From NCBI GenBank assembly GCA_013368325.1, contig JAACJK010000219.1, forward strand, positions 1,488,001 to 1,552,000: a DNA stretch of 64,000 nt. Direction: 5' to 3'. Numbering within the stretch: the first letter of the stretch is position 1; every line of letters begins with the position of its first letter. The DNA is from Ephemerocybe angulata. Taxonomy: Eukaryota > Basidiomycota > Agaricomycetes > Agaricales > Psathyrellaceae. The notes beneath the pieces are model-generated. The model worked only from the letters and a program-made list of their open reading frames with translations. It had not been told where the DNA came from and did no database searches. Positions 25,286 to 34,824 of this stretch are shown here, in pieces. The translations under genes were made by a program, and so were the position numbers.

Positions 25286-27624
25286 CTATGGAGTTTGAGC
25301 GACTGGTAGACCCGCTGCAGCATCTCGAGCACCCTGCAGACCCTTCTGCCAGAGGCCACGGAGCCATGCCTTTCGCTGTACCTTCCAACCTGCGAAATCC
25401 AGGTAGGCCTCGTAACAGACGAGTTGTATGTATTTGACCTCGTATTTCCTAAAGTAATGTCAGATCCAGTCTCCAAATGTGCCCCCGAAAAAGTACTGAC
25501 CACCATGATTTGAACCAATCTCTGAACAGCGATATTGAGAGAAGCCCTCTTGACCTGAGGGTTTCGCTTAGCCGCCTTCTATCGTCCTGCCAGACCGCCC
25601 AGATACAAAACTTTGCATGTTCAATGAATACTCGAACCTGGAGTGTGCGACATCAATATCTTATTCCCGCAGCTCGATGATGCTCTTACGGGTGAATGCG
25701 TCGTCATCAAAGCATGGTCCAACCCACGCGTAAGGTCATTAAGCTTGAGCACCATCAAAACCCGCCGAGGTACCCTCCTCAAAACATCGAACACGGAAAG
25801 AAGCAACCCATCCTGTTTAGCCACGGCATTTCGAATAGCCTCGACTTCAGCCGTAGATTGTTTGTGGAGGTCCACGATACTCGATCCTCGGCTGAACGAA
25901 CTGTCCCCAGGTGTCTCGTCCTCATCCCAGGAGCCTTCCAAGGCAGCGCGGCCTGTAAGAGCCGCTTCGAATACGGGATACTAAAGACAATATGTTACTG
26001 GTCTGTATCGGTTCATGAAAAAAACGGGGTGTATTCTTACGAGGTCTGGTCCAATGTTGCCAACCAACATTGCGTAGCGTCGACGATCCTCGATAACTTC
26101 CGGTGAAGCAGGTTCCATGAGGGATAACCAGAGCTTGCTATAGTTCACCCGCAATTGAGGTTCAAGGTCGAAGTAAAGTCCGTGATCCAGCAGCACGATC
26201 TCGAAGTTGTACGGTGACTTGGATTTGGGAGGGGATGGTCGAATAAGAAGATTTCCTACACGTCTATTAAGCGTGGTTTCATGACTCAAATAGATGTTTG
26301 CACACACCAGGATGTGGGTCGGCATGGAACCATCCATTATTGAACACCATTTGGCTGAATATCCTTGATAGCTCGATAGAGACCTTATTGCGATCAATAT
26401 TGTGGTCTGCAAGGTATTTGAGGTCGTCCACTCGTGCGCCTTGAATATACTCCATTATGAGAACCCTCTTGGTGGCGGTTATGATTTCAGGGATATACAT
26501 GGATGTGACGACGTTGGTAAAGTCAGCTTTTGCTCTTTCAGCGTTTCTTGCTTCGTGGATAAAGTCCATCTCCTTCGGTAAGTTGGTCCTCATCTCGTCC
26601 TTATCACCCCTATTAGCGTTTCTTTCAGGCAACAGGGGAAAAGCGCGTACCGCAAGCCACGAGAACTCGAAATCCGGAAACCAATACTTTATCCAGCCCA
26701 ATGTAACGTCTACCATTTCCATGTCGACATTGCAGAACTCAGCCAAATGAGGGTGTTGCAACTGAAGATGACGCAGGGAATCAGTATTCCTTTGGATACA
26801 CAGTGGAAACATTCTGGCAGACCTTAACGGCTACCCTCCTCCCGGTCGGTCGATGTGACGCGACATGCACCTGAGCCAAGCTCGCAACACCGATGGGGTT
26901 CGGGTCGAAGTCATCGAACAGCTCCGAGATGCCCATACCCATATCCGACACGAAGAGCTTCTCAAGGTCCTCCAGCGAAGTCGCTTCGCACTGGTCCTGC
27001 AGCGGTCGCATAGTCTCTCTCCACTCCTTTGGTAACACGATGAGAGACGACATATGTTGGCCCATCTTGATGAACACTCCTCCATTCGCAAGCAACGCCT
27101 TCAAAACCCTCGTCGCACTTCTAGCATGGCAGTCCGACCACGCCTGGTCCAAGGCTTCCTCCGAGTCATAGCTCTTCGACATCATGACTTTGTAGTCTAC
27201 AGCGCTAGGAACTGCTGCAGCTGTAAGAGGACGACTCCCTCAGCACGAATCACAAACCCGAAAGGAGGCCCCACAACTCACCAGCAATGCGCGAGCACCG
27301 TCCCACAGCCAAGATGGTATGTCTAAACGGCTCGTTCGTCTCGTACCCCAGCACACCCACGACACCAAGTGCTACCGCACATCCCGGATAGAAGATCCAC
27401 GGGTTCCTCCACCCCTTTCTCTGCTCCTTAAGCCTCTTCTGTAGTTTCCCCGGTGTCTGGTGTGGGTGTGCAGGATTGCGGAAGCCTCGACGCGGTGCCG
27501 CCAGTCCGCGTAGTCCGTTTAATGGCGAAGGAAGCCGCTTCTGTTGCACCTGTAACACAGGCTGTCGAGGCCCGATGTTATGGAACCACTGCGGTAGCGG
27601 GAAGTGCTTTAGAGACACGGGCAT
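25286..27624 (-). CDS. UbiB/ABC1-family atypical kinase, mitochondrial (Mcp2/Cqd- or ADCK1-like)
   Basis: Members of this family act at the inner mitochondrial membrane in coenzyme Q distribution and lipid homeostasis. The start MPVSLKHFPLPQWFHNI at 27624 leads a basic, presumably targeting N-terminus and a single membrane segment (WIFYPGCAVALGVVGVLGY). UbiB hallmarks follow: the K-x-G-Q motif in GGVFIKMGQHMSS, then LAQVHVASHRPTGRRVAVK, MEYIQGARVDDL, HADPHPG completed by NLL across an intron, and VLLDHGLYFDLEPQLR as the metal-binding segment. The stop is TAG at 25286-25288 after GLPVAQTP. The gene is intact apart from several short introns. Which of the paralogues (Cqd1, Cqd2/Mcp2, ADCK5) it matches cannot be settled by eye. 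Confidence 0.88.
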
Positions 27625-28401
27625 GGTGGTGCATCATCACAAAATTCTGTGTAGGTTTCCCGGCTATTTGAGTAATTGATCGGGAGAAAGGTTCCGACAG
27701 CCCCGTTTAGCGGCTGGACCGAAAAGGGCGCGTCAGGGACTCAGGGGCCAGGGCGCGTCAGCGCGTCGATCCCACCAAGGGGTTTTCAGCCGAGCAGCCC
27801 ATCGCGACCTCACCCGCCACGGTGCTATCAACGGCGTGGAGGCCACGCTTACTCAGCCAAATAAATTTCGGCAAGAAGGGCGCCTAAGTGTATGTATAGA
27901 CAGCGAATCAGCTTGGAGTATTACTGATATTTGTATGTCAGGTATCCCTTTCGAGTTCGCCTTTTGGGTTTCAAAACTGATTTGGACCCAATTTAAAAGT
28001 TTTCCCTTGCCCACTTCAAATCTTTCTTAATGACCCGTACATCGTCACCGACTCACTGGCAAGCCTGTAAGATTCCAAGTGACCTCTCCTCCTCTTGAAA
28101 TATGCATGTATGCAGAGAGAAGAATACGGCTGGTGGAGGGGGAGGGTACAAGCTGTTTTTTCGAAGATGGTGTTTAAAAGCCTTCGAACCATGTCTGGAC
28201 AAGGTGTGTACCAGTGGGGATTAGTGTTTAATAGCTTTGTTTTTGGGTTGGGATGATACTCAATACACTGGTGACTAGAGTTGAGTTGAGATATGCTCCA
28301 CGATGGAAAACTGGGCGGAGAACTTCAAAGGCATGGCAGACGATAGGGTGCCCCCACCGTACTTGCACCGTACAAGCCTTTCGCACAATGCCGGTGCCGT
28401 T
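27625..28401. other. Intergenic region between the UbiB gene and the TOM1-derived fragment
   Basis: The left end is the UbiB promoter. GC-rich sequence near 27720-27760 contains two copies of GGGCGCGTCAG. No gene was recognised, and no conserved protein frame is visible up to the start of the duplicated segment. Confidence 0.5.
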
Positions 28402-28692
28402 AACATCCGCCTCATTGCAAGGACTTTATCAGTACGACAGATGGTGTCACCAGGATCGGAAACATCACGAGTCTTCCATGCTTGCCCTACGACTATGCCA
28501 ATAGCGTCGCTTCCGATTTCTTGGTTCAGGTAATGCGTGCGCACGATGGTCGAGGTCGCCACGACCGAAACCCTCCAGGAGCTTGTCAAGTTGGTCCAAA
28601 CGTCGTTGAAAGATACAGAAGACTTTTGGAGTACTCCATCTCCGCAGTCAAAGCTTCTCGACTTCGTGGACGTTTCAGGTACGCCTTTAAAA
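28402..28692 (+). pseudogene. Inverted duplicate of an internal TOM1 segment
   Basis: This 291 bp segment matches the reverse strand of 21103-21389 inside the TOM1 gene almost base for base. I count about six substitutions and one 4 bp insertion (GCGTGCGCAC against GCGCAC), which shifts the reading frame. The match begins at AACATCCGCCTCATTGC and ends at GTACGCCTTTAAAA. It includes the TOM1 donor site GTACGC and the first bases of its intron, so it arose from DNA and not from mRNA. It has no start, stop or flanking exons of its own and is a non-functional fragment. Confidence 0.93.
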
Positions 28693-28700
28693 ATTTGAAG

Positions 28701-28722
28701 CTCTCTCTCTCACACACACACC
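28701..28722. repeat. Compound dinucleotide microsatellite (CT)n(CA)n
   Basis: A CT run passes directly into a CA run, nine bases after the TOM1-derived fragment ends. It marks the right junction of the duplication. Confidence 0.85.
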
Positions 28723-29096
28723 GATTGTGATTTTTCCGGGGCCCTGGGCAGGTGCGGTAGCTCGGGCTGCTCGGCTGAGACCCCTTTGGACCCCACAACT
28801 TCTGAGGCTCCCTGAAACAACGACAGATACACAATGATAATTCGAAAGGTTCAAGGGATACAGACGAGGGCTCAGAAAGCTAGGAAAGCGTATGCTACAT
28901 TGTACTAAAGAAGATCTACAGGGAGGGAGTTCGAACGGTGAAAAAAAGCGATGGGACTAGGGCGCAAAGGGAGAGGCTCGAAGAGTTCAACGTATCATAT
29001 GCTACAAGCGAAATAGGGCTGAAGATTAGTCGTAGTGGGGTAAAACAGGGTCATTATGACCTTGTTTTTTTGTCTATGTGGAATTAGGAAAGAGAT
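28723..29096. other. Intergenic region, DUF6593 gene 3' flank
   Basis: No gene was recognised in this 370 bp stretch. Its right end should contain the 3' UTR of the minus-strand DUF6593 gene. Confidence 0.5.
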
Positions 29097-29812
29097 TTAC
29101 TGGTCGATATTACGACCACATTGGAGGAGGAAGCATGCGGTGATGGTGGGCTCAAGAAGTCCTGCGTGCATGGCCTCGGGAGCGATTTCGAGAACGATAG
29201 CTCCGTTGGCGCGGTTGATACGAGCCATAAAAGTAGGGGTATGCGTGGATGAAGCGGCATAAAGCTAAAGTCAGTCAGCCCATCGAGCACCCAGTCGCAT
29301 CGATTGAGTGAGCACTCACGTTGATAGTCTTGTCCCGAGGAACCCAGAAATACTTCACTCCACGCACTTCCATGGCACGAGAGCTATTATGAATTGAGAC
29401 GATCAGTTCTGCAGTTTGTAGGCAGTGAAAATGAGACTTACTCTCTGTTGGGACAAAGCCGCAGCCAAGTCATAACGTGTTGCTTGGGTACCATGCCCCG
29501 TATCTCGATGGCAGGTAACTTTTGCCATTCAATGAGAGCGACATTCTTCCCCGCAGCGTCCTGAACCGCAGTGTATCCAGGCATAGTGTTGTCGGTTACA
29601 ATCCTATAGTGAGGCTGGTTCTTGGGACCGACAACATTGCAGTTGAATATGTTGGGATTAAAGGCTGTGAAGAAGTAGGAGGTCATAACGGATGGGTCGG
29701 ATGGGTAGGGGAGTGCGCCGAAGATAGTGGGGGTGGAGTTTTCCCATTGAGAGGGAGCCGTTTGGCTGGAAGAGCCTTGGACCCAAGACTGGAAGGGGTT
29801 GTTGGTGTACAT
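29097..29812 (-). CDS. DUF6593-like small protein, function unknown
   Basis: Three exons (29442-29812, 29320-29383, 29097-29264) join into a clean 200-residue protein starting MYTNNPFQSW and ending LQCGRNIDQ. It resembles the DUF6593 family, which is expanded in mushrooms. Typical features are a beta-rich N-terminal half (PHYRIVTDN, NVALIEWQKLPAIEIRG), a central RGVKYFWVPRD, and a C-terminal AIVLEIAPEAMHAGL block. No signal peptide or membrane segment is seen. A start at 29911 is also in frame, but the TATA box at 29931-29940 would place transcription start near or downstream of it, so the 29812 ATG is preferred. Biochemical role unknown. Confidence 0.72.
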
Positions 29813-29930
29813 TTCGAATATGCGAGTAGAACGAATGGATTGGCCGAAAGTTGGGATGCAGAGAAATCTCCTGCGAGCTCTGTGAGGCTTGAGAATGAGA
29901 TTATGAAGCAAACGAGAGCTTCAGGGACCC

Positions 29931-29940
29931 TTATATATAC
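29931..29940 (-). promoter_or_regulatory. TATA box of the DUF6593 gene
   Basis: On the minus strand the sequence reads GTATATATAA, about 120 bp upstream of the chosen ATG at 29812. It fits a core TATA element in position and strand. Confidence 0.5.
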
Positions 29941-30352
29941 CATAGCAGCGCATTCAATGGGTGCATATGCCAGGCACATCGCATACGCGCCCCGTGTGAT
30001 CTCAAAGACCAAAAGTCACGTTTGGTGAGGGTGTCTCGGCCAGAGGATCATTCCCAGAGACCCTACCGTCGGTAGTGTTGCAGAGGGATGATTTGTTTGA
30101 CACCGTGAGAGTCAAGCGGGCGATCGCCACCATCAAAACTGTGGTACATGTATGCAGCCCAAATTAGGATACCTATGGCCCCGGTATGGCAACGCGCGGC
30201 AGTGTGCCCGGGGCGCTTCACCCAACGACGAGGCGATTGTTATACCAAGTAAGAGCTCTGGCGTTTCATTCGATCATGAATCCAGTAGACAAGCGCGCAA
30301 GTGTTACGCGGCGGAGGTAAGTATGGGTGCTAGCAGATAGTCGGGAGCACTA
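29941..30352. other. Intergenic region between the DUF6593 promoter and the MITE
   Basis: No recognisable gene. It holds the upstream region of the DUF6593 gene and ends with the CTA target-site copy (30350-30352) of the MITE. Confidence 0.5.
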
Positions 30353-30802
30353 GCCCTGTTCGGCAACCACTACGAATATGGTCGTATTTTGATTGTATTC
30401 TCATTTCCACAGAAATAGAATCAATTCCCATGGCTCACGAAGCTGTGAGGACCCGAGCTGAACGTCGGGGACCGTCGTGAGGTTTCCGCTGTCCTATGCT
30501 GCTCATCGCTGAGCACGATGAGCAAGGTCACTTTTCCAAAATGTCCTCATTTTCATAGGACCTTAACTATACCTTCTATTCAACCTACTTGCGTCAAAAT
30601 GCAGCTTGAATGAAATTTTTGATGTGGACCAGCCGCTCATCGTCCACGACGATGAGCGCGCACCTCCATCACGACGAGCTAAGTCGCTGGGCAGCGCTCG
30701 GACTCCGCCACGTCGCCCAGACGTCGGGGTATGCTCAATTGGGAATTGTTCGCATTTCCATCAAAATGAGAATACAACCAAATTATCCTTGCCGAACAGG
30801 GC
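30353..30802. mobile_element. Non-autonomous DNA transposon (MITE), PIF/Harbinger-like
   Basis: A 450 bp element is bounded by inverted termini GCCCTGTTCGGCAA (30353-30366) and its reverse complement (30789-30802). It is flanked by a direct CTA on both sides (30350-30352, 30803-30805), taken as a 3 bp target-site duplication. Inside the termini a second inverted block of about 41 bp pairs 30389-30429 with the opposite end (shared core TTGTATTCTCATTT, then CAATTCCCA). Deeper still, two palindromes with arms GCTCATCG and CGATGAGC sit at mirror positions (30500-30524, 30634-30658). It has no transposase frame. The 3 bp duplication and the terminal sequence resemble Tourist/PIF-Harbinger elements. 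The superfamily is inferred. Confidence 0.78.
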
Positions 30803-31870
30803 CTAACATCCCCCGGCCCATTGTACGAACAGCTTGCAAAGTTCATTTTTCAAATTTAGACTTGTCTCTAAAAATAGGTCTTTAGCCGGGCTTCCTTTAG
30901 TTCCCCCACCTCTGCTGGGTATTGGGCTACCTCAGAGAGCGCTCACCCGGATAGCCGGGAGAGGAGATAGCATAAGAGTGGTGGCCCAGGGTGCGGCGTC
31001 GGGTTTGAGGAGGTTTGATCCAACTCAAGCGAGACTGTGTCACAACATGGGTGCTGTTTGCATTCAAAGGTGATAACGCCTGGAAAACACACGCTGCCGG
31101 CCAACGATCGGGTGATCGGGCGGAGGTAACTTCCGCTTCCGGTAGCCGGCCGATCTCCGGCGCCCTGCATCCTCCCAATACTTAGCAATGAAGGCTATCC
31201 TTGGCTGTCCTCGCTCCCGTACACCCGTCCCTGGACAACACAGTCGCTGGAAATCCGCACAGTCATACGGCTGGGTAATCCACATTTTCCACGTGTCTGT
31301 GTCAGCTCCAACACGGAGGATCTCAACCGGACCCGGAACGGCGGAAGAATATCTGTGTACAGTGCGCGCCCATGGTCTTTTGCTCTCGCGTCTCCCGGGG
31401 CATCCATCCTCAGAGGTTAGCTTAGAATGTACAAGATTTACTGACTCATAGTCCTTTCCGACACCGCATTGCTCCAACGTACTACTAGGTGTTGTGGGCG
31501 GCATGCAGTAAGCTCGGCGCCCCGGCGCCTGGCAATGTGCCTCCTCATCCCCCTCCGCTAGGAACCACCACTTGAGCTATCTCAGTCCGCCAGTACTGGA
31601 TTCTCGCGCAATGCAGGCACCAAAATCCACGTAAAAATTGCACCAATAACAAAAGTGTCTATGATAAATAGGGAAACTAATATGCTGTACCTGCTTTGAG
31701 ATAGAATATAAGATACGTCGTCGGGGGGTCAACTATCCGTGACGGAGGAACCGAGAGGGCACATTCCTGAAAAATAAACCGAGGACACATACAGAGTCTG
31801 ATGCTCGGTCCACCAGTCTGTCGGTCGCTCGGTGACGCTGGAAATACGCGCCTGGCATACACTGCCGACC
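30803..31870. other. Intergenic region, no confident gene
   Basis: The longest frame (31064-31504, minus) shows scattered pieces such as HGRALYTDI and EILRVGADTDTWKMW in different frames. They faintly recall a decayed DUF6593-like gene but are not enough for a call. The right end is the 3' flank of the TBC gene. Confidence 0.4.
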
Positions 31871-34404
31871 TCACCGAGAACCACTGGACGCGCTGTTCCC
31901 CCGTGTGAAAGTGGACATCATGCTAGCGAACGACGACCTTTGGTTGTTGGACTGAGCGTCCTCATTCCGGTGGACAGCTTCCGCGTATCTGGAAAATAAA
32001 AAACTCGTCAGAAATGATTGCATGGCGAGCTCGGCCCACTCAATGTCAGAAATTCGGAGGAATCACTCACAGTAGCTTGTATCGGACGAGCTCCTCCTCC
32101 ATTTCCTCGTTTCTTAGCCTTTGCTTGACAAGTTCATTCTGCGCGATCGGATGGGAAGTAAGGCGGTGCCTCAGTGAACAATGCGGAGCCAGAACTTACG
32201 AGAAGATCAACATGGTCGGTGTTCAATTGAGCAAATTCGGTTTCAAGGGTTTTACTATCGCAGCAGTTCAGACGGGATGTACGACGGCAGCGAACGAAAA
32301 AAGAGTCACTCACACTTGCTGTGACAGTTGTCGATTCATAGTTCTAAGCTCATCGACCATTTGGTTATGCTTATTGGTTTCCCGCTGCACCGCAAGGTGA
32401 GTAAGATTCGGCGCTAAAGCTGAACACTACTCCACGAACCATGAGGTCCTCATATTCATGGCGATAACAATCCAGCATAAAGGGTGTAATGTTGACCGAT
32501 ACAGATTCTTGCACGAATGCATCAACGTTGTAAGCTTGGTGCTTTTCATCAGTGTCGGGAGGGGAGGGGAGCTGCACTTTCCAGTAAGTCCAAGAACAGG
32601 GTTAGTGGCACAACTTCATTATAACTCGCCTTGTATTCGTCCAGGAGTTTGTTGTTCAAGAACGCAAGAATCTCGTCAAACTTCATCTTCAATAGACGGG
32701 CCTCATTCTTTCTCAAGAGTTGAATACTGAAACTGAAGATGGCTTCGATGCCATTCGCGAGGCAGCTGTCATATATTCGGAACACGATCTCCAGAGGGAA
32801 TCTGTCAATGTCAACTGCTCAGTCAACTGACCATGGGAAGACATGAAATCAAGTACCGATAGCTGAACATCGTCAAGAACCATTGTGAACAATACATTGT
32901 GGATTTGATTCCTTGCCGGAGGAAGTGAACGTGGAGCACTGGAAGGAGTTCTTCGACGAGCCGGTCAAACTGTAAGGTCAAAATTCTAGCGCCCGTGAAA
33001 AGACTGAATCGAGGGGCCGACTAACCTGGAACTGCGGCGTGGTGTTAGGCTAAGGGAGAGGACAGATAGTGACAGGGACTTACCAAGCGCATTTGCAACT
33101 TAGGCATCTCGGGCAAAAAATGACCACGCAGATCGTATACGTGCATCAGTCGCACAAGCAGCGAGAAGGCCTCTTCATCAGGCATCTAGGCAGGATTAGG
33201 ACGAGCACGGCGTCTGAAGAAGAGGGAAGCCTACATTGAGGAGGAGAATGGCAACGACGAAGGGAAGGCCCTGGCAATAGCCGACTTGTGTGTCGTACAG
33301 GGAATAGGCTTTGAGTACATTGAAGAGATTTTCCTGGCCGATACCTTGTCCATCGTTGAAAAAGGCATGGTGAGGAAAGGTTCTGTTGACGGTAAGAATT
33401 TAGTCTGGTAAGCCTAAAGGACCGCTGACCTTCCAAGATCCCGAGTGATAGCTTTCTCATGCACGCTCGTCTCCTTTAGCAGTTTCAGGTAGGCAGCTTC
33501 TAGTTCTGGGTCCTTCGAGGCTGCCCTTGACGAAACCTCAGTCTTCTCCCCGACATACACTTGCTTGATTGAGTACTTACATGTGCTGCCACATCATACC
33601 ACGAAGAGTTCCAGGAATGCCTTTGGCGATAGCTTGCGCGAGCTCTTGTGGGCGCTCGGCGGCAAAGCCCTGGTAATCTTAATCACTTTAGCTGGACGAA
33701 AGTGGCCAACAATGCACGAGCATACCAGATATCACGGCTCCCCAGAAATCTAAAGAGACAGCTTAGATGAGATGTTAGGGGGAGAAGCGACTACGCGACG
33801 TACCCCAGTCAATAGAAGCATCGTGCCCATTAGCATTAGACTGGCCCAGCTCCTCCTTCTGAAGCCTCGCAAACTCCTCCTGAAGCTTCTGCTGCCCTTC
33901 GATACTGTGTCTCGCAGATGCTCTTCGAGCGGTCGATGGGGAACCCAAGGAATCCTGGCTGAGTCTGTGTGATGATCGGATAGTGGTCGTCGACGCTGTC
34001 TTCTTGTGGTTCTTGCCTGGCGGTGGATCGTCGAGCGCAACAGAGAATGAGCTGCTTGCGCTCGTTGGTCTTGCCGTAGGCGCTGAAGGTTCCGGGACTT
34101 CAGCTTCCGGCTCGGAGAGCTGGAGGGACTTGGGACGTGGGGGTGCAGAAGCTTCTGCTGGAGCTGCTCCCTCGGGCTGCGCTGGTCGGGCAGTCAGGAC
34201 CACCGGTGAGAAGGTTGCTTCGTCATCGTCGAGAGCAATGTCGTTAAAGCTTGAGGAGGAGGCTACGGAGTCTCTTGCAGCGAGCTTGGGGGAGTCGGAG
34301 GGAGTGGATAGCTCTGGGGTCGGGAATGATTTAACCTGGGGAGAGAGCAGGGCATCGAGCGATATGGGCTCTGCGGGGGGTAGACCGGACTTGGTAAGAC
34401 TCAT
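31871..34404 (-). CDS. TBC-domain Rab GTPase-activating protein (Gyp5/Evi5-like)
   Basis: It stimulates GTP hydrolysis by a Rab protein in vesicle traffic. It starts at 34404 (MSLTKSGLPPAEPIS) with a disordered Ser/Pro-rich region of about 200 residues. The TBC domain spans many short exons. The catalytic arginine motif is IxxDxxR in AITRDLGRTFPHHAFF (near 33440), and the glutamine motif YxQ is YDTQVGYCQGLPFVVA (near 33270). Later TBC pieces include MYCSQWFLTMFSYRFP and FRIYDSCLANG. A C-terminal coiled coil (NELVKQRLRNEEMEEELVRY, then YAEAVHRNEDAQSNN) is characteristic of the Gyp5/Evi5 branch. The stop is TGA at 31871-31873. Both catalytic residues are present, so it should be active. It diverges from the SEC7 gene. 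Confidence 0.9.
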
Positions 34405-34824
34405 TTTTGGAATGGGGGCATGAGGCGAGAAAAGCTACGCCGAAGGACCTGCTTCGTCGATGTAGCCTGCAGTGGGTTTCGAAATCCAAAACGGAGTGGT
34501 TGGTGTCAGCACAAGGCACGTTTGCACCTGTTAGACCCTTGATCCCAGCCATTCCAATGTTTCTCTCATTCCTATTTCTGCAGTCTCGACACGAGGCCTC
34601 AATTAATATGAGTTGCTATCCTTGCGGCATCCCTATCGATATAGAATTCTGGACATCGACAAGAGTCTGTGCCAGCCTAACCCAGAAAGGGGCAAAATGG
34701 ACCACGTGTTGGGACTTGTCCCACAACGGGCTTCAAATTTGTACCTGCTTTAACTCAGCGAGCTACATTACACTTCTTCCCCCATCATCTCTCTTCCCGC
34801 CGTCGTCCCACAACCTCGACGCTC
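34405..34824. promoter_or_regulatory. Divergent promoter region, TBC Rab-GAP / SEC7 protein
   Basis: 420 bp separate two start codons on opposite strands. A pyrimidine-rich stretch (34768-34822) precedes the SEC7 ATG. No defined binding site was identified. Confidence 0.5.

Noticed and set aside
31064..31504. Possible decayed DUF6593-like gene on the minus strand
   Set aside because: Suggestive pieces occur in different frames and need frameshifts. The resemblance is too weak without a search.
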